Position numbers and translations under genes: made by a program | Notes under the pieces: generated by a model | Database searches by the model: none | The model's input: only the letters and a program-made list of their open reading frames with translations | What the model was told of the DNA's origin: nothing | Shown: positions 42,848 through 51,631 of the stretch, in pieces | Layout: the number at the start of each line of letters is the position of its first letter | Numbering within the stretch: position 1 is the first letter of the stretch | From: Streptomyces sp. TLI_105 | GTDB lineage: Bacteria; Actinomycetota; Actinomycetes; Streptomycetales; Streptomycetaceae | Length of the DNA: 64,000 nt | NCBI RefSeq assembly: GCF_900105415.1 | Contig: NZ_FNSM01000001.1 | Coordinates: 3,510,501-3,574,500 of the forward strand | Direction: 5' to 3'

Positions 42848-43468
42848 TCAGCGTTCGCAGGCCACTCCGTCGCCGTCGCGGTCGAGGTGGCTGTCGTAGC
42901 CGGGCTCTCCCCGGTGGATGGGGGCGGCGCCGGCGGCGCGGACGGCGGCGCAGTTGGCGTAGGAGACGTCGGCGGGGGCCTCCTCCGTGGTCTGCGCGGG
43001 CTCCGGCTCCTCGGTGGTGGGCTCCGGCGCCGGGGTGCGGGTGCGGGCGGGCTTCGGGGCGGAGGTCCGGGGCGGGGTGGTGGTCGGCTCCGGGGTCGGC
43101 GCGACGGTGGTGGGCGTCGGCTCCGGGGTGGGCGCCTCGGTGGTCGGGCTCGGCTCGGGGGTGGTCGGGGCGGTGCTCGGCGCGGTGGGCGTCGGGGTCG
43201 CGGAGGCCGTCGCCGTCGCGGCGGGCTTCGGGGCGTCCGTGCCGTTCCGCTCCGGGTCGTCGACGGCGAGGGCGATGAGGAACCACAGGGCCGACAGGAC
43301 CGTGGCCACGATCTTGGTCCGGCCGCTCCAGCGGCTCAGCCAGGCCAGGGCTATGCCGCCCGGCGGGAAGATCACCAACAGGGTGACGACCAGGGCGGGA
43401 TGCTGCCACCAGCGGCGGGGAGGCGTCCACGGCGGCGGGGGCTGGTACTGGTGGGTGTTCTGGTGCAC
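42848..43468 (-). CDS. excalibur calcium-binding domain membrane protein
   Basis: A 206-residue protein. Two membrane helices lie near residues 24-70 (PALVVTLLVIFPPGGIALAWLS, KIVATVLSALWFLIALAV). A long Thr/Pro/Ala-rich linker of PTPEP-type repeats follows, and at the C-terminus comes the excalibur domain: YANCAAVRAAGAAPIHRGEPGY then DRDGDGVACE, with the calcium-binding DxDxDG motif and paired Cys. It would be displayed outside the cell. It stands alone between the ligase operon and a small membrane-protein gene on the same strand. Confidence 0.9.
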   Translation of the reverse strand: MHQNTHQYQPPPPWTPPRRWWQHPALVVTLLVIFPPGGIALAWLSRWSGRTKIVATVLSALWFLIALAVDDPERNGTDAPKPAATATASATPTPTAPSTAPTTPEPSPTTEAPTPEPTPTTVAPTPEPTTTPPRTSAPKPARTRTPAPEPTTEEPEPAQTTEEAPADVSYANCAAVRAAGAAPIHRGEPGYDSHLDRDGDGVACER

Positions 43469-43552
43469 GCGCGTCTCTCCCGGGACTCAAGGCGCTCGGA
43501 CGTGAGCGAAATGCAGGGATCGTACACGCGTCCTTCACAACCGGAGGCGGAA

Positions 43553-44002
43553 TCAACCGAGATGGGACGTCAGGCGCCGGTCCAGGGCCCGCTGGCCCCC
43601 GGCGAGCCAGCGGACCGGCCAGTGGAGGAGCACCGCCAGGCAGAGCAGCCACCCGAGGCCGTGCACCGCCCAGACGCCGGCCATCGTCGGGCCGCCCCAG
43701 GCCTGGTGGTAGTCGGTGTCCAGGTACCAGAGGGGATAGCCGAAGTTCCGCACCGAGTTGAACAGGGCGTACCCGACCAGCGCGAAGGCCGCCAGGTCCA
43801 ACGGCAGCCCGAGCACGGCCCGGCCGAGCACCCGGGCGCCGGTCCAGCCGTCCCCGCCGGCGAGCCGGGCCCGCAGGCGGGCGGCCCGGCCCGACTGCCC
43901 GGTCAGGGTCAGCACGACCGCCGCGAGGCCGGCCGGCAGCGCCAGGAACGCACGGGCGGTGGTGTGGACGGTTCGGCGGATCAGGGTCATCGACGCAGAC
44001 AT
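43553..44002 (-). CDS. small membrane protein, possibly sensor-domain-like
   Basis: A 149-residue protein with about three membrane segments: AFLALPAGLAAVVLTLTG, VLGLPLDLAAFALVGYALFNSVRN and TMAGVWAVHGLGWLLCLAVLLHWPVRWLAGG. The short external loop GYPLWYLDTDYHQAWGGP recalls the putative sensor domain of some Streptomyces histidine kinases, but no kinase is fused or adjacent. ATG 44002 follows AGGAG by seven bases. Function unknown. Confidence 0.7.
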   Translation of the reverse strand: MSASMTLIRRTVHTTARAFLALPAGLAAVVLTLTGQSGRAARLRARLAGGDGWTGARVLGRAVLGLPLDLAAFALVGYALFNSVRNFGYPLWYLDTDYHQAWGGPTMAGVWAVHGLGWLLCLAVLLHWPVRWLAGGQRALDRRLTSHLG

Positions 44003-44150
44003 CGACGGGCTCCTCGGCTCGTTCGGCGGATGCCCGTACCCTCGCGGCCCCTCGCCGGCCCCGTCGTCACACCCCGGAGCCAACCTCCGTGTCATACCCA
44101 GGTGCCACCCGCTCCCCTCCCGCCCCGGAAGCGCGAGGACCGGGGCCCGC

Positions 44151-45284
44151 TCAGTACGACTTGGGCAGGCCCAGCGTCTGGTGGGACACGTAGTTCAGGA
44201 TCATCTCCCGGCTGACCGGCGCGATCCTGGCCACCCTGGCCGCCGTGATCAGGCGGGCGAGGCCGAACTCCTTGGTGAGGCCGTTGCCGCCGAGCGTGTG
44301 GACGGACGTGTCCACGGCCTTCACGCAGGCCTCGGCCGCCGCGTACTTCGCCATGTTCGCGGCCTCGCCCGCGCCCATGTCGTCGCCCGCGTCGTACAGC
44401 CGCGCCGCCTTCTGCATCATCAGCCGGGCCAGTTCGAGCTCGATGTGCGCCTGGGCGAGCGGGTGCGCGATGGCCTGGTGGGCACCGATCGGGGCCTTCC
44501 AGACCTGGCGCTCCTTCGCGTACTTCACCGCCTGCGCGAGGGCGTACCGGCCCATGCCGATCGCGAACGCCGCCGTCATGATCCGCTCGGGGTTGAGGCC
44601 CGTGAAGAGCTGGAGGAGACCCGCGTCCTCGTCGCCGACGAGCGCCTCGAAGGGCAGGTGCACCTCGTCCAGGGTCAGTTCGAACTGCTTCTCGTCCGCG
44701 GCCAGTTCCATCTCGATGTGCCGGCGGCCGAAGCCGGGCGCGTCGCGCGGGACGATGAACAGACAGGGCTTCAGGTTCCCCGTGCGGGCGTCGGAGGTGC
44801 GGCCCACGATCAGGGTCGCGTCGGCGATGTCGACGCCCGAGACGAAGACCTTCCGGCCGTTCAGGACCCAGCCGTCCTCGGTGCGCGTCGCCGTCGTCGT
44901 GATGCGGTGCGAGTTCGAGCCCGCGTCGGGCTCGGTGATGCCGAAGGCCATCGTCTTCGACCCGTCCGCGAGCCCCGGCAGCCACGCCCGCTTCTGCTCC
45001 TCCGTGCCGAAGCGGGAGATGACCGTGCCGCAGATCGCGGGCGACACGACCATCATCAGCATCGGGGCCCCGGCGGCGCCCGCCTCCTCCAGGACGATGG
45101 ACAGCTCGGCCATGCCGCCGCCCCCGCCGCCGTACTCCTCGGGCAGGTTCACGCCCAGATAGCCGAGCTTGCCCGCCTCGGCCCAGAGCTCGGCGCGGTC
45201 GAAGCCGGGGCCGTGGCGGTGGCCGAGGGCGGAGACGGCGGCCCGGAGCGCGGTGTGTTCCTGCGGCTCGATGTCGGTGCTCAT
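44151..45284 (-). CDS. acyl-CoA dehydrogenase of the atu/liu-like operon
   Basis: A 377-residue acyl-CoA dehydrogenase. Landmarks are MAFGITEPDAGSNSHRITTTATR, VLNGRKVFVSGVDIADATLIVGRT, KYAKERQVWKAPIGAHQAIAHPLAQAH and LGGNGLTKEFGLARLITAARVARIAPVSREMILNYVSHQTLGLPKSY. It is the last gene of a five-gene run with four-base overlaps or near-contacts. Beside a biotin carboxylase pair it would play the part of citronellyl-CoA or isovaleryl-CoA dehydrogenase (AtuD/LiuA). Confidence 0.93.
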   Translation of the reverse strand: MSTDIEPQEHTALRAAVSALGHRHGPGFDRAELWAEAGKLGYLGVNLPEEYGGGGGGMAELSIVLEEAGAAGAPMLMMVVSPAICGTVISRFGTEEQKRAWLPGLADGSKTMAFGITEPDAGSNSHRITTTATRTEDGWVLNGRKVFVSGVDIADATLIVGRTSDARTGNLKPCLFIVPRDAPGFGRRHIEMELAADEKQFELTLDEVHLPFEALVGDEDAGLLQLFTGLNPERIMTAAFAIGMGRYALAQAVKYAKERQVWKAPIGAHQAIAHPLAQAHIELELARLMMQKAARLYDAGDDMGAGEAANMAKYAAAEACVKAVDTSVHTLGGNGLTKEFGLARLITAARVARIAPVSREMILNYVSHQTLGLPKSY

Positions 45285-47161
45285 ACGGGGTCTTCCTCCT
45301 GTGCATCGGTCTGTACGACGGCGAGCAGGGCACCGACCTCGACCTGGTGGCCGGGGACGGCGTGGAGCGCGGTGAGCGTGCCGGAGGCGGGGGCGAAGAC
45401 GCGGTGCTCCATCTTCATGGCCTCCAGCCAGAGCAGGGGCTGCCCGGCGGCGACCCGGTCGCCGACGGCGAGGCCGTCCGCGACCCGGACGACGGTGCCG
45501 GGCATGGGGGCGAGCAGGGAGCCGGGCTCCCGCAGGTCGGCCGGGTCGGTGAAGCGGGGGCGGGCGGTGAGGCGGTGGCGGCCGGCGTGGACGGCGTCCT
45601 CGTAGGCTGTGACCTCGAAGGTCCTGGCCACTCCCGCCACTTCGAGCCGTACGGTGTCCGGGCTCGCCGACACCACCCGTACGCCCTCCGGGGACACGAC
45701 CTCGTAGCCACCCTCCCGGGCCGGCCGGTAGCGGATCTCGTGGTCGCCGTACGTCCTCGTCTCGTCCTGCGAGCGGACGTTGCGCCAGCCGCCGCCGAAA
45801 CGGCCCTCGCGGGAGGCCGCCGAGGCCAGGGCGGCGGCCACGGCCGCGTGCTCCTCGCCCGGCGGAGGCGTGATCAGGGCGTCGAGGTTCCGCTCGTAGA
45901 AGCCGGTGTCGAGGGCGGCCGGGTCGGCGTACTCCGGGTGGCGGAGGGACGCCACGAGCAGGTCCCGGTTGGTGACGGGGCCGTGCACGCGGGCCCGTTC
46001 CAGGGCGTGGGCGAGCTTCCGGAGCGCCTGCTCCCGGGTCGGGGCGTGGACGATCACCTTGGCGAGCATCGGGTCGTAGTGGACGCCGATCGTGTCCCCG
46101 GAGACATAGCCGGTGTCGACGCGCACGCCGCCGTCCCCGGGCACGTCGAAGCGGTGCAGGACGCCGGTCTGCGGGGCCCAGCCGCGCGCCGGGTCCTCGG
46201 CGTAGAGCCGGGCCTCGACGGCGTGGCCGCGCGGGGCCGGCGGCTCGGCGGGCAGGGCGCGGCCCTCGGCGACGGCGAGCTGGAGGGCGACGAGGTCGAT
46301 GCCGTACACCTCCTCGGTGACCGGGTGCTCGACCTGGAGGCGGGTGTTCATCTCCAGGAAGTGCGCGCGGCCGTCGGCGACCAGGAACTCGACGGTGCCC
46401 GCGCCGACGTAGCCGACGGCCTTCGCGGCCCGTACGGCGGTGTCCAGGAGGGAGGCCTCCAGGGCGGCGGGCAGGCCGGGCGCCGGGGCCTCCTCGACGA
46501 CCTTCTGGTGCCGGCGCTGGAGGGAGCAGTCGCGGGTGCCGAGCGCCCAGACCGTGCCGTGGGCGTCGCAGAGGAGCTGCACCTCGACGTGGCGGCCGTT
46601 CTCCACGTACGGCTCGACGAACACCTCGCCGTCCCCGAAGGCGCTCGCCGCCTCCGCCGACGCCGCCCGCAACTCCTCGTCCAGCGCCGCCAGCTCGCGT
46701 ACGACCCGCATGCCCCGGCCGCCGCCGCCCGCCGCCGCCTTCACCAGGACGGGCAGGTCGGACTCCGTCACCTCGCCCAGGGGCGCGATCCCCAGGAGTT
46801 CCTTCGCGCGGGTCTTCGACGCCATCGCCTCGATCGCCTCGGGCGGCGGCCCGATCCACACCAGGCCTGCGTCGGTGACCGCCCGTGCGAAGTCGGCGTT
46901 CTCGGAGAGGAAGCCGTAGCCGGGGTGGACGGCGTCGGCGCCCGCCGCGAGCGCCGCCGCCACGACCAGGTCGCCGCGCAGGTACGTCTCCGAGGGCGCG
47001 GCCCCCGGCAGCCGTACCGCCGCGTCGGCCTCCCGGACGTGCAGGGCGTCGGCGTCCGCGTCGGAGTACACGGCGACGGTGGAGATGCCCAGGTCACGGC
47101 AGGTGCGGAAGACCCGGCAGGCGATCTCGCCCCGGTTCGCGACCAGTACGGTCAGAATCAT
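45281..47161 (-). CDS. acyl-CoA carboxylase alpha subunit (biotin carboxylase + BCCP)
   Basis: A 626-residue biotin-dependent carboxylase subunit. The ATP-grasp biotin carboxylase domain comes first (VLVANRGEIACRVFRT, ADAVHPGYGFLSENADFA, VKAAAGGGGRGMRVV, FLEMNTRLQVEHPVTE). The biotinyl domain is C-terminal with the lysine in LEAMKMEHRVFAP. With the beta subunit encoded 8 bp upstream it would carboxylate geranyl-CoA or 3-methylcrotonyl-CoA; substrate cannot be settled. The stop overlaps the acyl-CoA dehydrogenase start. Confidence 0.95.
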   Translation of the reverse strand: MILTVLVANRGEIACRVFRTCRDLGISTVAVYSDADADALHVREADAAVRLPGAAPSETYLRGDLVVAAALAAGADAVHPGYGFLSENADFARAVTDAGLVWIGPPPEAIEAMASKTRAKELLGIAPLGEVTESDLPVLVKAAAGGGGRGMRVVRELAALDEELRAASAEAASAFGDGEVFVEPYVENGRHVEVQLLCDAHGTVWALGTRDCSLQRRHQKVVEEAPAPGLPAALEASLLDTAVRAAKAVGYVGAGTVEFLVADGRAHFLEMNTRLQVEHPVTEEVYGIDLVALQLAVAEGRALPAEPPAPRGHAVEARLYAEDPARGWAPQTGVLHRFDVPGDGGVRVDTGYVSGDTIGVHYDPMLAKVIVHAPTREQALRKLAHALERARVHGPVTNRDLLVASLRHPEYADPAALDTGFYERNLDALITPPPGEEHAAVAAALASAASREGRFGGGWRNVRSQDETRTYGDHEIRYRPAREGGYEVVSPEGVRVVSASPDTVRLEVAGVARTFEVTAYEDAVHAGRHRLTARPRFTDPADLREPGSLLAPMPGTVVRVADGLAVGDRVAAGQPLLWLEAMKMEHRVFAPASGTLTALHAVPGHQVEVGALLAVVQTDAQEEDPV

Positions 47162-47168
47162 CAGTGCC

Positions 47169-48767
47169 TCACATTCGGAAGACGCCGAAGCCGCCGCGCG
47201 CGCCCTCGACCGGTGCCGTGTGGATCGCGGAGAGGCACAGCCCGAGGACCGTGCGGGTGTCGCGGGGATCGATGACCCCGTCGTCGTAGAGCCGCCCGGA
47301 GAGGAACATCGGCAGCGACTCGGACTCGATCTGCGCCTCGACGAGGGCGCGCAGTCCGGCGTCGGCCTCGTCGTCGTACGGCTGTCCCTTCGCGGCGGCG
47401 GAGGCCCGCGCCACGATCGAGAGGACGCCGGCGAGCTGCTGCGGGCCCATGACGGCGGACTTCGCGCTCGGCCAGGCGAAGAGGAAGCGCGGGTCGTAGG
47501 CCCGGCCGCACATGCCGTAGTGCCCGGCGCCGTACGACGCCCCCATGAGGACGGAGAGATGGGGCACGCGGGAGTTCGCCACCGCGTTGATCATCATGGC
47601 GCCGTGCTTGATGATGCCGCCCTGCTCGTACTCCTTGCCGACCATGTAGCCGGTGGTGTTGTGGAGGAAGACGAGCGGGATGTCGCGCTGGTTGGCGAGC
47701 TGGATGAACTGGGCGGCCTTCTGCGACTCGGCGGAGAAGAGGACGCCCTGCGCGTTGGCGATCAGGCCCACCGGGTAGCCGTGCAGCCGCGCCCAGCCGG
47801 TGACGAGGCTGGCCCCGTACAGCGGCTTGAACTCGTCGAAGTCCGAGCCGTCGACGATCCGGGCGATCACCTCGCGCGGGTCGAACGGCGTCTTGAGGTC
47901 GCCGGGGACGATCCCGAGCAGCTCCTCCGGGTCGTGCTTCGGGGGTTCGGCCGGTCCGGGGTCCTCGTGGTGTTTGCGGTGGTTGAGGCGGGCGACGATC
48001 CGGCGGGCCTGGCGGATCGCGTCGGCCTCGTCGACGGCGTAGTGGTCGGCCAGGCCGCTCGTGCGCGCGTGCATCTCGGCGCCGCCGAGGGACTCGTCGT
48101 CGCTCTCCTCGCCCGTCGCCATCTTCACCAGCGGCGGCCCGCCGAGGAACACCTTCGACCGCTCCCTGATCATCACGGCGTGGTCGGACATGCCGGGGAC
48201 GTACGCGCCGCCCGCCGTCGAGTTCCCGAAGACGACGGCGACGGTCGGGATGCCGGCGGCGGAGAGGCGGGTGAGGTCGCGGAAGAGCGCCCCGCCCGGG
48301 ATGAAGATCTCCTTCTGGGAGGGCAGGTCGGCACCGCCGGACTCGACGAGCGAGACGACGGGCAGCCGGTTGGCGTACGCGATCTCGTTGGCCCGCAGGG
48401 CCTTCTTCAGCGTCCACGGGTTGGAGGCGCCGCCGCGCACGGTCGGGTCGTTGGCGGTGATCAGGCACTCCACGCCCTCGACGACCCCGATGCCGGTCAC
48501 CAGGGAAGCCCCCACGGTGTAGTCGCTGCCCCAGGCGGCGAGCGGCGACAGCTCCAGGAAGGGGCTGTCGGGGTCGACGAGCAGCTCGATCCGCTCGCGG
48601 GCGAGGAGCTTGCCGCGCTTCTTGTGGCGGGCGGTGTACTTCTCGCCGCCCCCGGCGAGGGCCTTGGCGTGCTCGGCGTCGAGGGCGGCGAGCTTGTCGA
48701 GCATGGCGGCGCGGTGGGCCGCGTAGTCCGGTCCGCCGGTGTCGAGGGCGGAGGCGAGGACGGTCAC
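47169..48767 (-). CDS. acyl-CoA carboxylase beta subunit (carboxyltransferase)
   Basis: A 532-residue carboxyltransferase resembling 3-methylcrotonyl- and geranyl-CoA carboxylase beta chains. Key segments are KLLARERIELLVDPDSPFLELSPLAAWG, LVESGGADLPSQKEIFIPGGALF, FGNSTAGGAYVPGMSDHAVMIR and SYGAGHYGMCGRAYDPRFLFAWPSA. I chose GTG 48767: GGAGG lies seven bases before it and it overlaps the AtuA stop (GTGA). The open frame upstream only reads the repeat tail of the preceding gene. Confidence 0.95.
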   Translation of the reverse strand: MTVLASALDTGGPDYAAHRAAMLDKLAALDAEHAKALAGGGEKYTARHKKRGKLLARERIELLVDPDSPFLELSPLAAWGSDYTVGASLVTGIGVVEGVECLITANDPTVRGGASNPWTLKKALRANEIAYANRLPVVSLVESGGADLPSQKEIFIPGGALFRDLTRLSAAGIPTVAVVFGNSTAGGAYVPGMSDHAVMIRERSKVFLGGPPLVKMATGEESDDESLGGAEMHARTSGLADHYAVDEADAIRQARRIVARLNHRKHHEDPGPAEPPKHDPEELLGIVPGDLKTPFDPREVIARIVDGSDFDEFKPLYGASLVTGWARLHGYPVGLIANAQGVLFSAESQKAAQFIQLANQRDIPLVFLHNTTGYMVGKEYEQGGIIKHGAMMINAVANSRVPHLSVLMGASYGAGHYGMCGRAYDPRFLFAWPSAKSAVMGPQQLAGVLSIVARASAAAKGQPYDDEADAGLRALVEAQIESESLPMFLSGRLYDDGVIDPRDTRTVLGLCLSAIHTAPVEGARGGFGVFRM

Positions 48768-50527
48768 AGGAGTTCCTCCGGTACGTCGGGCAGGAGCGCG
48801 GCCGGGATGTCGGGCGAGGCGGCGGGCAGGAGCGCGGCCGGGATGTCGGACGAGGCGTCGGGCAGGAGCTCGGCCGGGATGTCCACGTGGCGCGAGCGGA
48901 GCCATTCGCCGAGGGCCTTGGCCTGGGGGTCGAAGCGGGCCTGGGAGGCGACGCCCTCGCCGAGGATCCCGGCGACGGTGAAGTTGAGGGCGCGGAGGTT
49001 CGGGAGGAGGTGCCGGGTGACGGTCAGGCCGGCGGTCTCCGGGAGCAGTTCACGGACCTTGTCCACGGTCAGGGCGTGGGCCAGCCAGCGCCACTCCTCC
49101 TCCGTACGGACCCAGACGCCGACGTTCGCGTCGCCGCCCTTGTCGCCGCTGCGGGCCCCCGCGATCCGGCCGAGGGGCGCCCTCCGGGTGGGCCCCTCGG
49201 GGAGGGGCGGCGGAAGGTCCGGGTCGGGTACGGCTTCAAGCTCACGGGTCCTCGGGGGTACGGGGACCTCCCGGCGGGTCCCGTCGGGGAGCACGGCCGT
49301 GTGCGGGACCTCGGCGGCCGACACGTACGCGGTCTCGAAGACCCCGTAGGGGGCGCCCTTGCCGGGCGGGGCGGTGACGTGGAAGCCGGGGTAGCTCGCG
49401 AGGGCCAGTTCGATGGCGGCGCCGGTGACGGCGCGGCCGACCCTGTCGGGGTCCCGGTCGCGGACGACGAGGCGGAGCAGGGCGCTCGCGGTCTCCTCGG
49501 TGGGGGCGTCGGGGCGGTCGGTGCGGGCCAGTTCCCAGCGGACCTCGGCGGGCGGGTTCTTCGCCAGGGCGTCGTGGATCTGCTCCCGGAGGAGGGCCGC
49601 CTTGGCCTCGACGTCGAGGCCGGTGAGGACGAAGACGACCTCGTTGCGGAAGCCGCCGAGCCGGCTGAGCCCCACCTTGAGCGTCGGGGGCGGGGCCTCT
49701 CCCCGTACGCCCGAGATCCGGACCCGGTCGGGGCCCTCCCGGGTGAGCCGGACGGTGTCGAGCCGGGCCGTCACGTCGGGGCCGGGGTAGCGGGCGCCGG
49801 CCGTCTCGTAGAGGAGCTGGGCGGTGACCGTGCCGGTGTCGACGAGGCCGCCGGTGCCGGGGTGCTTGGTGATGACCGCGCTGCCGTCGGCGTGGAGTTC
49901 GGCGACCGGGAAGCCGGGGCGGCGCACGTCGTGGCCCCGGAAGAAGGCGTAGTTGCCGCCGGTGGCCTGGGTGCCGCACTCCAGGACGTGCCCGGCGACG
50001 ACCGCGCCCGCCAGCTCGTCGTACGCCTCAGGTCCCCAGCCGAAGTGCCACTGCGCGGGCCCGGTGACGAGGGCCGCGTCGGTGACCCGGCCGGTGACGA
50101 CGACGTCGGCGCCGGCGGCCAGGCAGGCGGCGATGCCGGCGCCGCCGAGGTAGGCGTTGGCGGCGAGGGCGCCGTCCCGGGCGGGCAGCCGGTCGCCCTC
50201 GACGTGGGCGATCCGGACCGGCAGGCCGAGCTTCGCGGCGAGGGCGCGCAGGGCGTCGGCGAGGCCGGCCGGGTTGAGGCCGCCCGCGTTGGCGACGATC
50301 CGGACCCCGTGCTCGTGGGCGAGTCCGAGGCCCTCCTCCATCTGGCGCAGGAAGGTCTTCGCGTAGCCGGCGGACGGGTCCTTGAGCTGGTCGCGGCCGA
50401 GGATGAGCATGGTCAGTTCGGCGAGGTAGTCGCCGGTGAGGACGTCGAGTTCACCGCCCGTCAGCATCTCGCGGACGGCGTCGAAGCGGTCGCCGTAGAA
50501 GCCGGAGGCGTTGCCGACGCGGATCAT
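48764..50527 (-). CDS. acyclic terpene utilization AtuA-family protein
   Basis: A 587-residue AtuA-like protein. It opens with [39 protein letters not shown] and has [21 protein letters not shown] and [19 protein letters not shown], all family hallmarks. The C-terminal part ([22 protein letters not shown]) matches the second domain that is separate in some species. Biochemical role unknown, but it is always near citronellol/geraniol or leucine degradation genes. The final about 36 residues are three 12-residue repeats ([12 protein letters not shown] type). ATG overlaps the upstream stop. Confidence 0.93.
   Translation of the reverse strand: MIRVGNASGFYGDRFDAVREMLTGGELDVLTGDYLAELTMLILGRDQLKDPSAGYAKTFLRQMEEGLGLAHEHGVRIVANAGGLNPAGLADALRALAAKLGLPVRIAHVEGDRLPARDGALAANAYLGGAGIAACLAAGADVVVTGRVTDAALVTGPAQWHFGWGPEAYDELAGAVVAGHVLECGTQATGGNYAFFRGHDVRRPGFPVAELHADGSAVITKHPGTGGLVDTGTVTAQLLYETAGARYPGPDVTARLDTVRLTREGPDRVRISGVRGEAPPPTLKVGLSRLGGFRNEVVFVLTGLDVEAKAALLREQIHDALAKNPPAEVRWELARTDRPDAPTEETASALLRLVVRDRDPDRVGRAVTGAAIELALASYPGFHVTAPPGKGAPYGVFETAYVSAAEVPHTAVLPDGTRREVPVPPRTRELEAVPDPDLPPPLPEGPTRRAPLGRIAGARSGDKGGDANVGVWVRTEEEWRWLAHALTVDKVRELLPETAGLTVTRHLLPNLRALNFTVAGILGEGVASQARFDPQAKALGEWLRSRHVDIPAELLPDASSDIPAALLPAASPDIPAALLPDVPEELL
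48776..48887 (-). repeat. 36-bp tandem repeat at the 3' end of the AtuA gene
   Basis: Three imperfect units encode [24 protein letters not shown] and [12 protein letters not shown]. They lie just before the coupled start of the carboxylase beta gene. Confidence 0.8.
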
Positions 50528-51318
50528 TCCGGGGCTCCGTGCGGTGCGCGTCCGCCGCCCGCCGGGCCCGCGAAGGCCTGGGCGATGCCGAGCCACCGCT
50601 CGGCGTCCTCGCCCTCGGCGACCAGGGCGGTGTCGTCGCGGTGGAGGCGCTGGGTGACGAGCAGACAGAAGTCGAGGGCGGGCCCGGTGACCCGCTGGGC
50701 GGCGCTCTCGGGACCGTACGCCCACAACGTGCCGTCCGGCGCTTCCAGTTCGACGCGGAACGGCTCGGCGGGCGCCGGGATGCCCCGTACCAGGAAGGCG
50801 TAGTCGCGGGCCCGGTGACCGATCCAGGCGACGTGGCGGAGCCGGGCGGTGGGTGTGCGGACCACGCCGAGGGCGTCGGCGACGTCCTGGCCGTGCGCCC
50901 AGGTCTCCATCAGCCGGGCGGTGGCCATGGCGGAGGCGCTCATCGGCGGCCCGTACCAAGGGAACCTGGCCCCGGGCGGGACCGCGCGCAGGGCCTCCTG
51001 GAGCTGCTCGCGGCCGGCGCGCCAGCGGGCGAGGAGCTCGGCCGGCGGCAGCTTCGCACCCTCCTCCGCGCCCTCGTCGACGAAACGGTCGGGGGCGGCG
51101 AGGGCCTTCTCGGCCTCGGCGGCGAAGGCGTCGGCGTCGGTGGCGGCGAGGAGGGCGGCCCGGTCGGTCCAGGCGAGGTGGGCGATCTGGTGGGCGATCG
51201 TCCAGCCGGGGGCGGGGGTGGGGGAGGCCCACTGATCCTCGCTCAACTCTGCGACGAGACGGTCGAGTTCATCGCTCTCGTCGCGCAGGTCGTCGAGGAC
51301 GACGACGGGGTCGGACAC
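50524..51318 (-). CDS. TIGR03084-family metal-binding protein
   Basis: A 264-residue DinB/MDMPI-fold protein. The first helix has [23 protein letters not shown]; further metal-ligand His is in [15 protein letters not shown], and the [19 protein letters not shown] segment is typical for TIGR03084. Such proteins accompany AtuA and acyl-CoA carboxylases in actinobacteria; reaction unknown, possibly thiol-dependent. First gene of the operon; an 18-bp palindrome lies 70 bp upstream. Confidence 0.9.
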   Translation of the reverse strand: MSDPVVVLDDLRDESDELDRLVAELSEDQWASPTPAPGWTIAHQIAHLAWTDRAALLAATDADAFAAEAEKALAAPDRFVDEGAEEGAKLPPAELLARWRAGREQLQEALRAVPPGARFPWYGPPMSASAMATARLMETWAHGQDVADALGVVRTPTARLRHVAWIGHRARDYAFLVRGIPAPAEPFRVELEAPDGTLWAYGPESAAQRVTGPALDFCLLVTQRLHRDDTALVAEGEDAERWLGIAQAFAGPAGGGRAPHGAPE

Positions 51319-51387
51319 GGTGCGCTCCCCTCGGGGGACGGGCGGTCACGGGCCTTCGCGGAGGAGCATGCCAGCGTGACCAGAAAC

Positions 51388-51405
51388 AATCAAGCGCGCT
51401 TGCTT
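51388..51405. promoter_or_regulatory. AATCAAGCGCGCTTGCTT palindrome upstream of the atu-like operon
   Basis: An almost perfect 18-bp inverted repeat (CAAGCGCGCTTG core) placed 70 bp before the first gene. Shares 15 of 18 bases with 42813-42830. The rest of 51319-51631 is GC-rich and shows no gene. Confidence 0.65.
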
Positions 51406-51631
51406 TAGTTTCCGGACCTCATGGTGGACGGCGCCCACCCCGTTGCGGGCGCGCGCCCACACGGGCGGGGGCACCGCCCCGCCGGGCGCGGGGCCCGCAC
51501 GGTGGTGGTTCGGGGGGCTGGTGTCATACCCGAGAGGTACGGAGGGGCCCCGCCGTGGCCCCTTCGGGATGAGCTCGGATCCTGCCTCGTGGGGCCGTGC
51601 CGGCCCGGTTCTCCCTCCTAGCGTGGAGGGC

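Noticed and set aside
41260..43278. 672-codon plus-strand frame opposite the acyl-CoA ligase
   Set aside because: Shadow frame: Gly/Asp/Val low complexity, covers a well-defined ligase and the excalibur gene on the other strand.
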